The notes beneath the pieces are model-generated. The model saw nothing but the letters and a program-made list of their open reading frames with translations, made no database searches and was not told the origin of the DNA. The position numbers and the translations under genes are program-made. DNA of 64,000 bases from Dinochytrium kinnereticum (taxonomy: Eukaryota; Chytridiomycota; Chytridiomycetes; Chytridiales; Chytridiaceae). This document shows, one piece after another, positions 33,609 through 50,089 of the stretch (position 1 is its first letter; the number at the start of each line of letters is the position of its first letter). The DNA lies in the NCBI GenBank assembly GCA_027604005.1, contig JADGJT010000015.1:62001-126000 (forward strand). The letters are read 5' to 3'.

Positions 33609-34028
33609 CCTGCAATCTCGAAACTTAAGCAATTTTTCTACACTCTGCAACAAAGCTGGACTGGGACTGCGGAAACTACTCAGGCTACCCTACGTGGTTT
33701 ATCAACCTATTCGAGAAATCTCTGCGAGAAAGAATGACATTCTAAGCCAGAGAGTCGTCCTGATTAGCGCTTATGTCTCAATGTTACATGCGTCTGGCTT
33801 GGTTTGGTTTTTTTGTTTTGCGTAGAAATGAAAATGGAATCAATCTTTATTGGTGCTCTCATCTACACTAGTTTTCTCTTAAGTGGAGTGAATACCGTAA
33901 ATACTGAGTGGAGCCTTTTTTTTTAAATCTATAATATATGTATCGAATTTCTTATCCTTTTGCTCAGTCAATTGAGGATGTTCAGCAGTGGGAAATGTTT
34001 CTATATATAAATAATATATTGCCGTCAG
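33609..34028. other. intergenic stretch between two minus-strand genes
   Basis: About 420 bp upstream of ADA3 and downstream of CAF-1 p60. It may contain a short first exon of ADA3 (an in-frame piece reading SVEKLLKFRDCR lies just above 33608). The rest is AT-rich with T and A runs near 33917 and 34005 and no other coding signal that I can support. Confidence 0.5.
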
Positions 34029-35863
34029 TTATCGAATGAGCGTTGGCGTTATGCGCCTTTTCTTTGGTTTGGATTCACCAGTCGCATTATTCTCCTTATC
34101 CTCTGCACCTTGGACTTGAACTATGTTAAGAGGTGGAGAATCCAGCAGAGGCACGGCCGCAGCCACAGGTTCAGGCTCACAAAGATCCATGGTGATTAGT
34201 GGCAGGGAATCCACAGCTGTGCCTACTTCATCATCTCGCACATTCACGGGAGCTGGGGCTACGACATCTATCGCAAACCTTTCACCGAGTTCTTCTTCCC
34301 CAAAAGACACCGTGGAGCAAAATCCATCTAAAGAGCTCATTACCAGTAGCAATCCGTCATGAGTCCATGCAATGTCCGTTAAAGCGGCGTAATGAAGGTT
34401 CCCGAAGTAAGCGAGGGGCTGGCAGGAACTAGTATCGTAGAGGACTACACTATCCTTTGTCGCAACGGCGAAGATAAGGCGATAGGGAAGATCGATGGAT
34501 TGCTTCTCTTCCCAGAGGTGGGATCGGGGCTTGAAGCGCCTTGGATTGAACCGAACAGCGATTGCAGGCTTCTTGTGACCAGGAAGATGATAGATGGGCC
34601 CACTTACAAGCACAATGTTAGTTCTCCACACTTCAATTACCCACTAACCTATGGAGGCTTCCACGAGAAAATACATGAACGGTGTTAAGCACATCGATAT
34701 TAGCTAGTGAGGCACTTCGGACGATTCCAGCAGGAACTACCAGAAATGCACCGTCGGGAGAAAAATGGGGTCGTCGGAAGAAAGAGTTTAAATTCTCGTC
34801 ATGAAAAAGTCTTTGTATCTGGCTATCGCCCCCAGCTTCAAGGTCCGAGGAGTTTGGTGAGTTCTTTTGTGGAGTCTCGAGTGATTTTTCCTGCAGTTTT
34901 GTGTTATCCAGTTTCCAGTGCTTTGCAAGCAGAGTCGCAGAGAATTTCCCTTTCTTGGAGGCTTCAGTCGTATATCTAAATACCTGTAGGGATCTGGTTG
35001 AATTTTTTTTGTTTGGTTTTCTGGTTAGAGCACGGAGAATCAATAGTGTAGTTTTTTCATTAACCTGTCATTGCTCTGGGTTGCAATAAACTTCTCTAAA
35101 GGATCCCAAGCAACTCCTTGAACAAAGTTGTTGTGATTCGATAAGACGGCGACACATTTATCTGCACATGAGGTTAACGAATAGATATTAGAGATCTGCA
35201 TACTATCAGAGACGTTCCATATGCGGGATGTGTTATCCACGAAAGCGCCGATTATATGACTTCCTGAAGGTGACCAAGCAATGTCGTATACATCACAGGA
35301 AGAACCTCTGTGGTAGTTTTAGTCTGTCATGCAGCCTAAGCATTACCTCAGAAGTCGTGATACTGTCCAAGCTTCCTTTTCGTCCCCATCTTCATTAGTC
35401 TTTGCATTCTGCCGCCAAAGAATAATGCATCCATCTAGACAGATAATAATCAATATCAAAACAATATGAAGCAAAGGATAGGGACCAGAGCATCACCAAC
35501 CATCACTGCAAGAAGCAAGAATCCCCCCTAAAAATAGTTAGCTCAGACAAAGTAATCACGGCCACCTTGTGGAGACCATCGGACGCAATTAACTACTGCA
35601 GCATGCCTTGATAAGTTTGCCAAGAACTCTATGGTCGAGTTTTTTCCATCTCGCATCACGCGCCATAACTGCATCGCTTAGAGCCATGAACACCTGACAA
35701 GCAAACATACCCGAACGTTGTGGTCCCCACCTGCAGTGGCCAGCCGCAAAGCCATGTTATTACCCGAAGATCCATTCGCTTCCGAGTGTGCAAGAGGCTC
35801 AAAGTCGATCGAGTAGATGGGCTCCTTCTCATGCCAATTGATCTGCACTGTCTCTACCACCAT
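34029..35863 (-). CDS. CAF-1 p60 subunit (CHAF1B/Cac2), WD40
   Basis: Middle subunit of chromatin assembly factor 1, which deposits H3-H4 behind replication forks. ATG 35863 gives MVVETVQINWHEKEPIYSID, the family start, followed by LRLATAGGDHNVR and, over short introns, SRHAAVVNCVRWSP, SGSHIIGAFVDNTSRIWNV and NHNNFVQGVAWDPLEKFIAT. A large insert precedes FFRRPHFSPDGAFLVVPAG, then KKPAIAVRFNPRRFK, FAVATKDSVVLYDTSS and LTDIAWTHDGLLLVMSS, ending in an acidic/basic tail with KPKKRRITPTLIR. Seven blades and order match CHAF1B. Its start is 39 bp from that of SMC5 on the opposite strand. Confidence 0.92.
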
Positions 35864-35902
35864 CTTGCATGCGACACAACCAAGAAACTTGTCAATCCGG
35901 AC

Positions 35903-40373
<4,471 letters not shown>

Positions 40374-40551
40374 CTCGATTGATTTTGTGTTTATTTTATG
40401 GCGTTTGGTGTTTCTGTTTGATTCTAGTATTATTTCACTTACAACTTTGCGTTGGGGGGGTAGCTCTTCATGGCTAATGTTACATTAAATTGTTGCAAAC
40501 ACACAAAATGAAAAGGCATATCAGTACAAAGAAAAAGATATAGAACGTCAG
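40374..40551. other. convergent intergenic region, SMC5 and ACAD
   Basis: About 180 bp between two stop codons. T- and A-rich, with a G run near 40454-40460. It presumably holds both poly-adenylation regions; nothing else seen. Confidence 0.5.
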
Positions 40552-43053
40552 TCACCAAAGAGAAAAGTAGACGACAAAAAGAAACCTACCCATGCGAACA
40601 CCAAGGTCAGCCATGATCTCCTCAGATCCACCCAGGATCGATCCATACTTGTAAGTCCTTTGGAAACCTTCCACAATGCTTCCCAAGCCGGTCTTGGTAA
40701 TGGCACGACCACCAAAGATCTGGCAAGCCTCGTCAGAGACGTTATGGGCAACACGGGTCGCCTGGAACTTGAGAAGAGCAATAGGACCAGCGAGGACGGC
40801 GCTCTGCTCCTTGTAGGACATCTTAGTCATATTGTAGGTAATGTTCTCGAGCCAGTTTTGGACAGCTTCGACCTGGTTTTTTTCCCCGCATTTTTTAATT
40901 TTTTTTGGTTAAGTTAACGTTATCGACGTTTTGAAATGAAACCCGAAAAGAGATTATGCGTTACCTCACTAATCATCTTGGCGAGCTTGAAACGGATAAC
41001 GGGCTGCTCGATGAGGGGCTTGCCGAAAACCATGCGCTGCTGGGCCCACTTGAAGCACTCCTCAGTGACCAACCGGGCGCCACCTAAGGGGAAAGGACAA
41101 AAAAAAAAAAGGAATCACGAATGAGGATTGAAGAGTGAAAGGAAAAAGAATGAAAAAAAAGAAGAACAGCCATGCCATAGCTGCAACAGAAAAAATGGAC
41201 AGAATGGATTCTTACGGATGACGGCAACAATGATCAACCAACGCTCGTGGTTAAAGTTGAACCTAAACATCACATGCTTAGTTCGAGTGTCCCATTGATT
41301 AATCCACAAAAGAAAAGTCCAAAACATACATGATGACGGGGAAACCACCACCCTCCTTGCCTAAAAGGTTCTCAACAGGGACTTTCACATTATCGTAAGT
41401 AACGTAAGCAGTACCAGCGGCGCTTGAGTAAGAGGTTTTGATTTGCTTGGTCTCAAGGCCCTGCAATAGAAAGAAAACAGGCATAAGAATATAAACAAAG
41501 AGACTATATAAAAGAAAATAACCAAACCTCAGAACGCTCAATAAGAAGAACGGAGATGCCTCCCATGCCCTTCTTTCCAGTCCTAACAGCGGTGACAAAG
41601 TAGTCGGCAAAGTGGCCGTTAGTGATCCACTTTTTGACACCGTTAACGATGTAGTGCTTTCCGTCGGGAGTAAGCTTGGCAGTAGCAGAGATGTTGGCGA
41701 CGTCAGACCCAGCGGTTGCTTGTTAAAGGCGAAGGTATTAGCCATGGGAAAGCAGGTGATATCAGAAACTCACGTTCAGTAATGGCCAAGCAGATACGCT
41801 TGTCACCACGGAGCACCTCAGGGACGACCTTCTGGATCATCGCCTTGGGTCCGAAAGCCAAAACGGGGGGAAGACCAATGCTGCACATAGAAAAAATACG
41901 TTTAGGCACTTAATGCAATCGAAGCGAACCCCTCAATTCTTTCAAAAAACACTCACACAAAGCCGGCACCGAGACCATCACAGAAAGCAGGGGACCCAAT
42001 CCTAGCCACCTCCTCGTGAGCGATCAATTCGTGGAAGTAGTCAAACTCCTCGGGCTTAACGCCAGCGGGGAGGCTCATACCCTTCAGATGGGGTCCAGGG
42101 CCGATACGAGCAGCCAAGAGACCAAAGCGGCCCATGGCCTGGTAAATCTCCTTGGGCATCTTTCCACCATTCTCCTCCATGTCAACAGCATGGGGCCTGA
42201 GCTCTAGGTCTACAAACTTGCGAAGGGCCTTTTTTTTTTTTTTTTTGGAAAGAAGGTCATGCAGTTAGTCACGCGAGTGAGATTGAAACCTGCAAACCTT
42301 GCGGAAGTCAACGTGGGACTGGTTGTAGTATGGAGTCTTGGCTGACATCCAGAAAGAAGACTCGGCGTAGGGGACCCTTTTAAGAAATGAGATTCAGCTA
42401 AATGCGCTTGAAAAAGGTAGAGAGAACAGTGGCGATAAGGGAAAGAGCTTACTTCGAGATTTCTCCGGCCTCGCTCATGATGGAAGGCTTCTCGCCGTTA
42501 ATGTACCCAACGGCGTACTTCGGGCCAAACTTTGTGATGACAGCCTGTATGAAAGAACGGGGAAAGTTGGGGTAGGGGGGTGCGGGGGTTTGATGATCAG
42601 GAAAAAGAATGGTTCACAAGAGATAATCTCGATGGATACTTGCATGCCTGTGGAGACCGTAAAACTCTTCTGTGGCATCCTTCCCGGCGACGTCGACGAG
42701 GACACCCTCACCACCGGGGTGGGCGACGGCAAAGTTAGTCAGATCATAGACGACTGAGTCAATGATGATCCAGAGGTCATCGACCTTGTTGTGCTTGGCA
42801 ACCTGTTCCACGCATGTGGGAAAAGGGGGAGGGGGGTTAGACTTGAGGAGATGCGTTCTGCGGGGGAGGTGATGCTGATCTGCTGAAACACGAATAGGAC
42901 AAGGGGTTGAAGGGTCAAAGGCGGGGGGGGAAGGGGGGGAAGGAGTGTGGGAAAGATGGGAAGGCAACGTTGGATGGATGAATGCATGAATGGAGTGCGG
43001 GGGAAGGGGTAAGCAGCACGGACCTCCTCGCGCGTAAAGAACCTGTCGCCCAT
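40552..43053 (-). CDS. cytochrome b5 / acyl-CoA dehydrogenase fusion
   Basis: Flavoenzyme of the acyl-CoA dehydrogenase family with an N-terminal cytochrome b5 domain, a fusion typical of fungi. ATG 43053 begins MGDRFFTREEV; a long intron (about 42813-43023) precedes VAKHNKVDDLWIIIDSVVYD and the haem loop AHPGGEGVLVDVAGKDA. The ACAD part has YFHELIAHEEVARIGSPAFC, LPPVLAFGPKAMIQKVVPEV, KRICLAITE, the FAD/acyl segment KKWITNGHFADYFVTAVRTG, SAAGTAYVTYDNVKVP, NHERWLIIVAVIR (with nearby acidic residues in the helix 8 region) and IFGGRAITKTGLGSIVEGFQ, YGSILGGSEEIMADLGVRMG. The substrate is not clear. The C-terminal dozen residues after VRMG may belong to an unspliced intron. Roughly nine introns, T-rich on the coding strand. 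Confidence 0.93.
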
Positions 43054-43063
43054 GGCTCCTGTC

Positions 43064-43102
43064 TGTGTGTGTATGTGCGTGCGTGCGTGCGTGCGTGTGT
43101 GG
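43064..43102. repeat. (GTGC)n/(TGCG)n microsatellite
   Basis: A simple GT/GC-rich tandem tract just upstream of the ACAD start codon, in the region between ACAD and PP4R3. Its place in the 5' untranslated/promoter region is the only notable point. Confidence 0.8.
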
Positions 43103-43207
43103 TTGAGATGCGCTGCTGGTCGTTGAGAGACGGCGACGACGGCGTTGCGAGAGAGAGGGGCGAGGTGTGGGAACGGTCGGGTGAAAAGAAAAAGAAAGAA
43201 AACGGGA

Positions 43208-43365
43208 CACGTGAGAAAAGTGTGCTTTTGTAAGACCGCATTGTTTGCCTCCGCGCTTTTCAGCTGCACTTTTGCCCTCCAGAGAGGCGTCTTTCATCAG
43301 GACATCTCGTTTGGCAAATGCGCTTTTGCTCTTCAGAAAAGTGTCTTTTATCAAGATATTTACAG
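43208..43365. repeat. degenerate tandem repeat upstream of ACAD
   Basis: Two related 46-bp units at about 43263-43308 and 43318-43364 share the plan GCNCTTTTGCYCTYCAGA, GTGTCTTTYATCA and GACATYT-like ends (55-bp spacing, about 75% identical by eye). A shorter weaker copy lies at about 43208-43250. Not similar to any mobile element I know. Confidence 0.6.
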
Positions 43366-43431
43366 TTATATGCAGCAGGTCATCGCGGAAAGAACTCACA
43401 CGCTAGACGTCCTAACACGACCCACCCCCAC

Positions 43432-43458
43432 CCATCCATCCATCCATCAGTCCATCCA
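43432..43458. repeat. (CATC)n microsatellite
   Basis: Six to seven CATC/CATCA units in the 3' flank of PP4R3. Simple repeat only. Confidence 0.8.
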
Positions 43459-43503
43459 AATTCAAGTGCTCCTTCCCAATTCACACCCACTACACAGCTA
43501 AGC

Positions 43504-46500
43504 TCACGATAGCTTCTGGCGCTTCATGCCCCCACCATTGGACACACCTTCAACCCCCGGCCCTTCCGCACCATCAATCCCACGTCCACCCACCGCCCCA
43601 CTGACTCCAAGAACAGGCACATTTGCCTCCGGCGAGTGACTCTCCTCCCTTCCGACAACACCGCCTCCCTCCTCCTCGTCCCTCCCTCTCTTCACTTTAG
43701 GTCCATTAAGCTTCGGAGGGCTCGACGGCTGAATAACCCCCGCAGTCGTTGCAGCCTTCGCGTTCACATCATCCTCCTCGTCAGGGTAATTTACTAGTGG
43801 TGAAAACGGCGGCGGTGTGATCGGTCCGCTTGGTGGGTGTGGTGTCGGAGGCATGGTTGGAGCTGTCGTATCATTGAGTCCAACCCCAGCTCCAAGGGAG
43901 AGAGCCATTGCGGATCTTGCACGGGCCCGTTGTGCCTGCATAGCATCCGACATGCCTTCGTCGTCTTCGTTACCTTCAAAGTAGGCCTCCTCGTCATGGT
44001 CCACGCGGCTCCATCCATCAAGCTCCTTGCGTTCTAACGCTCTGCTCGCCAGGTCATTAATATAAAGGAGTGAAAGGTATAAAAGGAAACACTAAAGTGA
44101 ATTTCGATGATTCTTACAAGGCCTCTGCAGATCCATTGGACGCCGCGCCCGGAGTCTCAGAATTCTGCTCATGTCTAAGAACCAGCAGTTTGAAAGTATC
44201 AACATAATCCACGTCTTCAAAGAGCTCCCTATGGCTTTGAACCACACTGGCAATAACGCCTTTAATATTCTCCTATTGAAAAAAATTCAAAAAATTCAAG
44301 TAAACAATTAGACACAAAGACTAAAGAAACCCTAACAGCATACCTTCCGTATAAACTCAAAGAGATCCAAGCAAGCGGAATTGAGAAGATTATATCTTCC
44401 CTTCGTAGCCCGAAAGGCAACCAATATAGGTCCAAAAACGTCAATCTTGATCAGGTGTCGATTGTAAAACTCATCTTTCATACCAATGCACACCCGGAAC
44501 ACGCGTAGGGCAGCTGAGGAGAGAAAAAAGTCAGTTAGTAAAAAAAATACCGCAATAGGCAGGGCAAAACGAAATGAATTACATAGGCGAACGTAGCTAT
44601 CCTTTGCTCGCAAAAGCAATACCGTCTTTTGAATAATCTTGCATCCGAGAATGTAGTACTTGCTTCTATACGAGTGCTGCTTGATGGCAAAACATAATAG
44701 CTCGCATATGTGGCTACAGGTAGAGGCCAACTGCTCGGATAGATACATAATCTCGGAAGCTAAGGAAAAGCCAAAGCATTATTAGACAAGATTTTTAACC
44801 CGTCAAAGGCTAAAAGGAACAAAAACCCGATAGCCCAAAACACAAGAGAGAAAACAAACATTTGTAATCCTCAGGATCCAGCTTCAAAATCGGCTCCGAC
44901 AGTTTCGCCATATAAATCTCATAAAACTTGTTCAAAAACTCCTCCGAATCCGAGTCATTCCCCGCGTGCCCCATCCCAGCGTCCCCCATATCCGTCCCCG
45001 AAGTATCAAGTAAAACCCGGATAATATCAACAAACTGTGACTTAATCCCAGAGTCAGTTTCATTGAGAAATCGAGAAATGATAAAATCAATGAGAGGCGT
45101 TGACTCTTGTCTAATCTGAGCGACGCAGAAGCTTCGGATCATAGCGGGGTCGTGTTCAAGTATGGACCAGAGTATCGCTGTGGCCGCTAATCTAATTGAA
45201 ACGTCGCTGTCGGCAAGGGTATACTCAAAGATGGCAAATAGGCCGTGATTGCCCAAAGCACTGCATTATTTGTAGAAAAGGTATGGTCATTCAGGATCTC
45301 ACCACCAAAAAAAAACAAAAACAGTAACTACATACCGATAAAAAGAAGCGCGAGTCGTCACTTGGAGATTCTTCGCGATAGAGCAAATTTCATGCAAAAA
45401 GAGCACCACTTCCTTCTTCTTCTCCTCCGAATACTCCTCCGACGTCAAAATCCGGAAGAGGCCTTCCAAATAGTCATTGTCCTGCTGAAAGTACCCGATG
45501 ATATCCATGTGATTAAAAAACACGAGGGAATTTAAAGCAGAGAATGTGGTATCATCAAGAAGCCTCGCAAGAGCAACGTCTTTCAAAAACTGGATACGGT
45601 ACGTCTGCTTGATTTTTTGAACAATCTCAGGGTTCTTGATGGGTATGACCTCCTTGAAATGCGCGTGATCTATTAAGTAGCTGCGGTGATTTGCTTTGGT
45701 GTTTGGAAACTCTTTGTCATCTTTTTAAAAACATCAGCATCCCATAATTTGCTACGAAATCCTACATTCCAGCACACCGACGACGCTTAAGAAAACTGCA
45801 TCTTGAAGAATTGTTTCATAAATAGTACTATCGTTTAAAAAAACTAGGCAAAGTTTAGATCTTGTCTTATAACACAACTAACTTATCATCTTCATAATGC
45901 TTGAAAGGGTGTAGAGATCCTCCAAACTCTCAAGATCCTCAAGATCTGTCAACAGAACGAGGAGCTTATCAATATAGTTCTAAAAGGTGATGTTAGCATC
46001 AATATATAGATCAAATCAATAAACTTACCTCTTGGGAAATGAGTTGCGCGAGCTGCTCCCGCCCAAAAACACTTCTTGAGGCAGATAGAATCACCTGCTC
46101 AACTTCTCGAAGATTACCATGAGTGGGCTTTATTAAGGTCATAGATCCTAGCGTCTTGAAGTCGTCCGAAGATCCGTTTATATCATCTGGTGTAAGGGCA
46201 GGTTAAACAACGAGCGTCTCTATTTCATTGAGCAGGAAGAGAAACTAATAGAGGAAGCAAAGCAGGAGAGTAGAAAAAGCACAAGCACGGGAAAGACGTG
46301 AAGAGACGAAAATGAAATGGAAATAAATATAAAGTTTGTATGAAGCATACCTGAGCTCTCGGCGCTGGAAGGGAGATTATCGATATCTGTAACTATAACT
46401 GTAAATTAATGGGCACGTTCCCCTCCCAATTACCTCCATTCACCAAGTTGAGCTTCTTCTGGACATCCGCAATGATGTTCCTTTTGGACGCCTTAGATTG

Positions 46501-46904
46501 GAAAATCGAAAAATCAACCCACCATAGTTCATTGCATCCATCAGCCTCTTGAAAGCTAAGGGCAAGATCCAAGCCGCTCTGCTCCGTCCAAACAATCAAC
46601 GTAGCTAGCAAACTATTTAGGCAGCAATCCTCCCGATCAATCTTACATTGCTGCCGATGATAAATATCTTCTTTGCGTATCTTAGAGTTGAGTAAGACAG
46701 TCCCATCATCTTCGCTCCGGACAACAATGCATATAGCATCCTTGATCTGAGGCCACCATCAGCAACCGACTACATCTCTTTAAAAAAGACAAAAAGACCC
46801 ACCTCCACATATTGATGGCTGACCTGCCCTGTTCCCTTATCTATCCATTGCCCCTCACTGGAAAGCTCATACACTTTCACCCTTCTCTTGTTCCCCGTCT
46901 CCAT
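43504..46904 (-). CDS. PP4R3/SMEK, protein phosphatase 4 regulatory subunit 3
   Basis: Targeting subunit of PP4 (yeast Psy2) that acts in DNA-damage recovery. The start at 46904 gives METGNKRRVKVYELSSEGQW with an EVH1-type domain continued by TGQVSHQYVE and TLIVWTEQSGLDLALSFQE. The SMEK domain follows: IKNPEIVQKIKQTYRIQFLK, DTTFSALNSLVFFNHMDIIG, SDVSIRLAATAILWSILEHD, SFCVAQIRQES, and the helical repeats SYVRLC, ALRVFRVCIGMKDEFYNRHL, NSACLDLFEFIRK. The acidic C-terminal exon carries PFSPLVNYPDEEDD and ends KRQKLS, probably a nuclear signal. About twelve introns; exons 45.6-46.4 kb are very short. The length and order match the family throughout. Confidence 0.92.
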
Positions 46905-47158
46905 GAAGTCAATGGCAGACCAAAACCCGGAATGCTTTCCAGGCTTGAATGGTCAAACCTTGGATGTGGCTCGAGCAAGGGATCCCAATTATGACGGGTC
47001 GACCTCCTCCAAGCGTTTCTACTGGTTTGTTTTATCCCTAGTGATCGTCCAACGCGCACGTTCACTTCTCCCAACCACTTCTTTCGGTGAGGGTCGCTCG
47101 ACTGCTATCGGGAATGGCAGCTTTTGAAAAGTCACAAATTTTCTCGTGTCCTTCAAGA

Positions 47159-47634
47159 ATGAGCAATAGCAGCGACAAGAAGGAAAAGGCCTCCACCTAT
47201 AATTTCCGTCAGAGCCTTCAATATCAAGGGGAGGTTCCAAACTTCCTGAAGGTCCTTCAACAGCAAAGTGGCCAGTCTCCAGAAGATAAGGATCCTGAAA
47301 ATCGGAGAAATCAGTCGGAGGATTCGGAGGACGATGAGAAGCCCATGGTTGTGGTTGAGGAGGGGATCAGGCCGGAGGATGTTCAAGAATATCTAAAAAG
47401 TAACATTCATGGGTGCTTATGAATTTTAACGCACGCGTGCACGCAACCAAACCAAAAAAAAAAAACCAAGGCAACCCTGAGACGTCAAAGCTGGAGGAGA
47501 AAAGTTTGAAGACGACAAAACTATTGAACTCCAAGATTCAGAAACGGAAGTCAGGGGGTTTAAAACCTGGGGAAAAACCGAAGGTGTCGAAAAAGGACAA
47601 GAACAAGAGCCTTCTATCCTTTGGAGATGAATGA
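47159..47634 (+). CDS. DUF4604/KIAA1143-like small nuclear-type protein
   Basis: Small hydrophilic protein, about 132 residues over two exons with a 70-nt intron (about 47402-47471). Exon 1 from ATG 47159 has YNFRQSLQYQGEVPNFLKVL, the usual motif for this family (a bulky residue then EPxFL), and a strongly acidic part with EKPMVVVEEGIRPEDVQEYL. Exon 2 is basic and ends NKSLLSFGDE, which parallels the SLLSF end of human KIAA1143. The function of the family is unknown. The frame upstream on the + strand (about 46906-47030) is open but overlaps the PP4R3 start and is not supported. Confidence 0.65.
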
Positions 47635-47718
47635 TTTTTTTTATTGTAATTATCATCATCCGTGGCATCCCCGTCGTTAAAGTCGCTTATTATGAGGGAG
47701 GGAAGAAGATGCATCGGA

Positions 47719-50029
47719 TCACCACCCTGCAGAAACTCCGCCCTTGCGAGAATCCGACGCGGCTGGCATGCTTGATCAGATGTTTTCTTGTGCAGGAATT
47801 AGAACATACCTTCAATGATGCCGTTGGGAAGTCTGTGAATAGCCTCTACACCCGTAATAGTAATATCTTGCGGGAACACCTTAACCTAAATCCGCGATGA
47901 CAGGATAATGCATTCAGTACAAGATCCGACGGAGGGAAATGCAAATAAAACCTTACCGCATGCCCTTTTGCGCTCAGATATTTTACAAGCTCTTGCGACA
48001 CGAGGAATTCGATCTCAACCTAATGGCACAAAAAGAAAAATTCAGTAATAATGATAAATATGAGAGTAATCTAACCTCATTTGGTGAAAGTTGATGATGA
48101 AGCCTCGGTTCCGCGACGGCTTCCCCGACGTTCATCCCGAAATCCAGCATATTTAACAAAACCTGCAGAGTAGCCGTGATGATTCTTGAACCTCCTGAGG
48201 CGCCTGCAATGCACTCTACGAATCCATTCATCTCCGTGATGACAGGCACAGACGAGGAAAGAGGGCGCTTGAAAGGCTGGATGAAGTTATACGGAGACGG
48301 AGACAGGCCGAACGCGTTTGGGACGTCCGGGATCGAAAAGTCATCCATCTCGTCGTTAAGAATGATGCCAGTTTCTTTGTCCATAATCCGGGCTCCGAAG
48401 ATGAGGTTGACCTTATTTTTCAGTAGTGTTAAATGACAAAGCGCGCATTGTCCGAATACTAACTGTGCTGGTCAAGGCTACCGCGTCTCCATCTGCTGTC
48501 AAGACGGAAACATGCATAGTCCCATGATCCTCTTTGACATCAAACTGTGGATTGTAGTGACTGGGCTCAAAAGTAGTGGCGTCTGAGATGTTAGCTCGGA
48601 CAAGGTCTGCGTAGGATTTTTGAGAAAACTTCTTTTCAATCTCCGTGATGTTCCTAAAGATCGGCTGCGTTCTATCAGCGGTTGTAACTCATGAAACACA
48701 TACATCCATCGGATCACCATAGAATGTCCTCTGTCCGTAGGCAAACTTCATAGCCTCAACCAGCCTAGCGTTTATTAATTAGTGCCGCTTTTCTTTGTCC
48801 TAATTGTTACCTATGGGCATTCAGCGGGGTCTTGCCAGAAGCCGCAAAATTAAATCCTTCCACAATATTCAGAATGCTTAGGAGAACAGCTCCGCTAGCT
48901 GGCGCAGGAGTAGTCACAATTTTCTTTCCGTGGTAGTGACCGTAGAGCGGAGGGCGGGACTTTCGGAAACAATAAGAAAAAAGAGTATATACTTCGGTCA
49001 CCAACCTCAGCCTGGTAACTCTTCATGTCCTCAAGGGTAAGAATCCCACCTGACTTTGTCACAGTCTCCACAATACTTTTAGCAATCCTTCCCTCATAGA
49101 ACAAACTAGCGCCTTCTTCCGCAATTGCCTCAAGGGTGTGGGCAAATTTGGTCCTCTTAATCACATCGCCCTGCTCAAGAAGAGTCCCATTTGGTGCAAA
49201 CACTTCCCCAAAACTGGGATCCCTCATAATGACTTCCTTCGAGGACTTTTTGTATTCAATGTTAAATATTTTGTAAACAGACGAATCGGCCTTTACCTTT
49301 ATACGCTTTGCCAAAATAGGGGTAACGCGCCATCCTTCTCGACTTATCCGAATCGCACTTTGAAAGAGCCGTTTCCACGGCAATATCCCATATTTTTTAT
49401 GTGCAGCCTCGAACCCTCGCAGCTCGCCGCTTATCACTGTGAGAATGAGAATCGGAAAAAAGGCTTACGGTACTCCGACGGCCAGTCCGCCAACCTGAGC
49501 CTTTGTGGGATCGTTTTTGTACATATCCGTAAACGCCTTCTTTGGCGCGGCCTCACGGAAATCAATGTACTCATATTCACCCTTCTTTGAACGGAGCAGC
49601 ATGAATCCACCCCCTCCGATTCCACTCGAATACATGTTTGTCACGCCGATGCATAGGGCCGTCGCAATCGCACCATCAACAGCACTTCCACCCTCACGGA
49701 GGACTTCAACACCCGCCTCGCTGCACAAGATATTCTCCGATGACACGGCACCATTCTTGCTTCTGATAACGGTGGGGGTATCTTTTCAAGAACGATTAGT
49801 TGCCGATGCGATTCTATGTGCGGCAAACCTCGGACTTTGACGTGAAACAGATAAACAAACGCCGCTGGAAAGGTCTATTAAGGAGCTGAAAATCCATGCA
49901 ACACCTACAGACTCCAAAGAGGGCGCAGACCAAGGCCCACACCAGAGTCCCCTTTCTCCTCCCAACGTGTAAGAGTCTCAGTCGCATCGAGTTGGCAAAT
50001 CGCTCGGTGTCCCCCAATGTCGTCTTCAT
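47719..50029 (-). CDS. gamma-glutamyltransferase (GGT)
   Basis: Extracytoplasmic or vacuolar enzyme that cleaves gamma-glutamyl bonds, mainly of glutathione; made as a proenzyme that cuts itself. ATG 50029 opens a basic N-terminus and one membrane anchor (GTLVWALVCALFGVCR). Exons then read ENILCSEAGVEVLREGGSAV, MYSSGIGGGGFMLLRSK, FREAAPKKAFTDMY, GELRGFEAAHKKYGILPW. The autocleavage/nucleophile Thr lies in EDHGTMHVSVLTADGDAVAL. Substrate-binding residues follow in SSSVPVITEMNG and IAGASGGSRIITATLQVLL. The last exon, found by placing the acceptor before ASDSRKGGVSAGW, gives the typical C-terminus. The join between the anchor exon and NGAVSSENIL is not settled. Ten or so introns. Confidence 0.92.
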
Positions 50030-50089
50030 CCCTCAACTTGCTGACAAAAAGCAACTCGACCAAAAAAAACAACTGGGAACACCAAAGAG

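Noticed and set aside
42614..43399. Minus-strand frames rich in His, Pro and Ser upstream of and inside the ACAD first intron
   Set aside because: They come from GT-rich microsatellite and pyrimidine tracts; the cytochrome b5 exon uses another join.
46906..47127. Plus-strand open frame overlapping the PP4R3 start
   Set aside because: It is the complement of the PP4R3 first exon and leader; no protein family match seen.
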